Source: Paenibacillus sp. FSL H7-0331 (GTDB taxonomy: Bacteria; Bacillota; Bacilli; Paenibacillales; NBRC-103111). Taken from it: a DNA stretch of 64,000 nucleotides. The stretch covers positions 186,001-250,000 of the forward strand of contig NZ_MRTH01000007.1 in the NCBI RefSeq assembly GCF_001956045.1, in the 5' to 3' direction. Every line of letters begins with the position of its first letter. Position 1 is the first letter of the stretch. This document shows, piece by piece, positions 62,817 through 64,000 of the stretch. Below the pieces are notes generated by a model. The model worked only from the letters and a program-made list of their open reading frames with translations, made no database searches and was not told the DNA's origin. The translations under genes and the position numbers were made by a program.

Positions 62817-64000
62817 TTAGCGCGTTATTTCCAATACGTAGACGGATGATGCCCTTAGTTGACAGCTCACTTGACTTTGCGAAAATTGTAATTCATGGGA
62901 TACGCAAACAAGGAGATCCGGATTGTGCACACTGTTGATGGATTCATAATCATTCGCTGTTAACTCAAATAAACGGGCTGTGCCTGAGTCTGTAAATCCG
63001 GCCAGCTGCACTTCGGTCAACGCAGCTTCGAGACTTCGGTTGACTATAAAGACGGTCAGCTTATCTCCATTAAGATTGATACAAGCCACGACGTCCAGAT
63101 CCAGCAGGTGATCAAGCTGTGGTACAGCAGACACAAGACTATCCACTTTAAAAGTGCCGCATTCGGTATGACTGTTTACTACATGACCCAAGTCACGGTT
63201 TGCATACATTTTCATCGCATGATAAGTGGGTGTGCCATAGACAGTCAAAGACTTACCGCTCCAGCCTGTCGATTTACCGCGAAACTGATCCGCATAGAAG
63301 TCCCCCACCCGGATACATCCACCAAGCCAGCCATTGACAAGGTCGGAGAAGCTGCCAATCTCCACCAGGTCGCTGTTTCGAATAAACTCATTTAAATTCG
63401 CCGCATTGGCAACCGCAGCTTCCAGCGTGTGCTCATGGGGAAGACCCTTACGAATGGTATTCGGAGCATACATCGTATTATATTCAGTAATAGCCAATTT
63501 CAAATGGGAATACCGTTGATTGGAACTGAAGATTTCTCTTAATTGCTGTATAGATGCCCTTGTCCATTCCGGAAAGGAAACCATTGCCTTATAACGCTCA
63601 TCCTTTGGCGTATGCTCATTCATCCCAAAACGCGAGTACCCATGATATAAATGCAAAGTCAAATAATCGATATGCTCTGCGGCTCTCTGTAAGAGAGTCT
63701 GGTTCCAATCCATTCGGACGTCTCCGCAAGCCAACAGCTTGATCCCATGATCAACAGCCTTCATGGCTTGGGCAAAGCAAGCATAACGTTCAGCAAACTG
63801 CTCAGCGCTGCAGTGTCCCACCTGCCAAGGCCCCCATACTTCGTTGCCAATCTCCCAATACCTCACACCATACGGCTCGATATGTCCGTTGGCCGCTCTT
63901 AAGCTTCCCATTGGCGTATCGGCAGCTCCGTTACAATATTCAACCCATTCAGCCGCTTCTGCAGGCGTACCCGAACCATCATTTACACAAATAAGCGGCT
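62817..64000 (-). CDS. Alpha-L-arabinofuranosidase, GH51 (partial, runs off the window)
   Basis: At least 394 residues of a GH51 enzyme are visible, reading from the right edge. The edge reads LICVNDGSGTPAEAAEWVEYCNG, then YWEIGNEVWGPW with the acid/base Glu and LKLAITEYNTMYA with the nucleophile Glu. GH51 enzymes release L-arabinose from arabinoxylan and pectin side chains. The N-terminal part lies beyond the window. The ATG at 63911 is internal and not the start. The pairing with GH2 suggests use of arabinogalactan or hemicellulose. Confidence 0.93.
   Translation of the reverse strand, partial: PLICVNDGSGTPAEAAEWVEYCNGAADTPMGSLRAANGHIEPYGVRYWEIGNEVWGPWQVGHCSAEQFAERYACFAQAMKAVDHGIKLLACGDVRMDWNQTLLQRAAEHIDYLTLHLYHGYSRFGMNEHTPKDERYKAMVSFPEWTRASIQQLREIFSSNQRYSHLKLAITEYNTMYAPNTIRKGLPHEHTLEAAVANAANLNEFIRNSDLVEIGSFSDLVNGWLGGCIRVGDFYADQFRGKSTGWSGKSLTVYGTPTYHAMKMYANRDLGHVVNSHTECGTFKVDSLVSAVPQLDHLLDLDVVACINLNGDKLTVFIVNRSLEAALTEVQLAGFTDSGTARLFELTANDYESINSVHNPDLLVCVSHELQFSQSQVSCQLRASSVYVLEITR

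Overview
The window reads as a chromosome segment of a low-to-mid GC, spore-forming-type Firmicute, most likely Paenibacillus or a close relative. The reasons are strong AGGAGG-type ribosome sites with frequent GTG/TTG starts, many AraC-family regulators paired with glycoside hydrolases and sugar importers, ATPase-less sugar ABC operons, a yhbD-bactofilin operon as in Bacillus, a SigV/RsiV-like pair, and consensus TTATCCACA DnaA boxes. No rRNA, tRNA or CRISPR array was recognised. Identifications rest on reading motifs and family resemblance; no database search was run.

Region 1 (1-6.6 kb): a YhcH/YjgK-type sugar protein and an RraA-type aldolase-like protein, a divergent AraC regulator, a four-box DnaA-box cluster, a large GH2 beta-galactosidase and a small Gln/Gly-rich lipoprotein. 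Region 2 (6.6-12.6 kb): a 1200-residue membrane protein that joins an ATP/ADP-translocase-like domain to HEAT repeats and two cyclic-nucleotide-binding domains, then a glycerol-1-phosphate dehydrogenase and a GGDEF cyclase. Region 3 (12.7-18.1 kb): a surface-glycan operon read right to left (GT39-like membrane transferase, GT2 transferase, DUF2304 protein, small DMT transporter, FemAB-like protein, methyltransferase, DUF3473-type deacetylase). Region 4 (18.2-25.4 kb): yhbD plus two bactofilins with a second DnaA-box cluster upstream, an SRPBCC protein, an AraC regulator, MsrA, and a MarR regulator with a Tet-like efflux pump.

Region 5 (25.4-33.8 kb) is a mobile-element graveyard: a broken IS91-type transposase, an internally deleted IS4-type element with intact 16-bp ends, an RHS/YD-repeat relic, and a chimera of IS4 and IS110 fragments. 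It surrounds an intact sugar ABC importer operon that carries an endonuclease/exonuclease/phosphatase-fold enzyme and its GntR/UTRA regulator. A long nested inverted repeat closes the region.

Region 6 (33.8-45.6 kb): a GH105-type hydrolase, a Rieske protein and an amidohydrolase in one operon with a divergent AraC regulator; an Arabinose_bd-type AraC regulator with a flavodoxin-fold oxidoreductase; a Crp/Fnr regulator with an AhpD/CMD protein; and a sugar catabolic set (isomerase, Gfo/Idh/MocA dehydrogenase, GPH symporter) under a divergent AraC regulator. Region 7 (45.6-55.8 kb): an orphan HAAS/DUF1700 membrane protein, two secreted serine beta-lactamase-fold hydrolases, an AgrC/AgrA-like two-component pair without visible agrB or agrD, gene relics (ISL3, SDR, response regulator/kinase), and a SigV-RsiV-like sigma/anti-sigma pair. 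Region 8 (55.8-64 kb): a flavin monooxygenase-like protein, an M14 carboxypeptidase, GNAT enzymes, three small unknown proteins, a second GH2 enzyme and a GH51 arabinofuranosidase that runs off the right edge.

The main themes are plant-polysaccharide use (two GH2, GH51, GH105, ABC and GPH importers, six AraC-type regulators), cell-surface glycan and envelope stress functions, and repeated insertion and decay of mobile elements.
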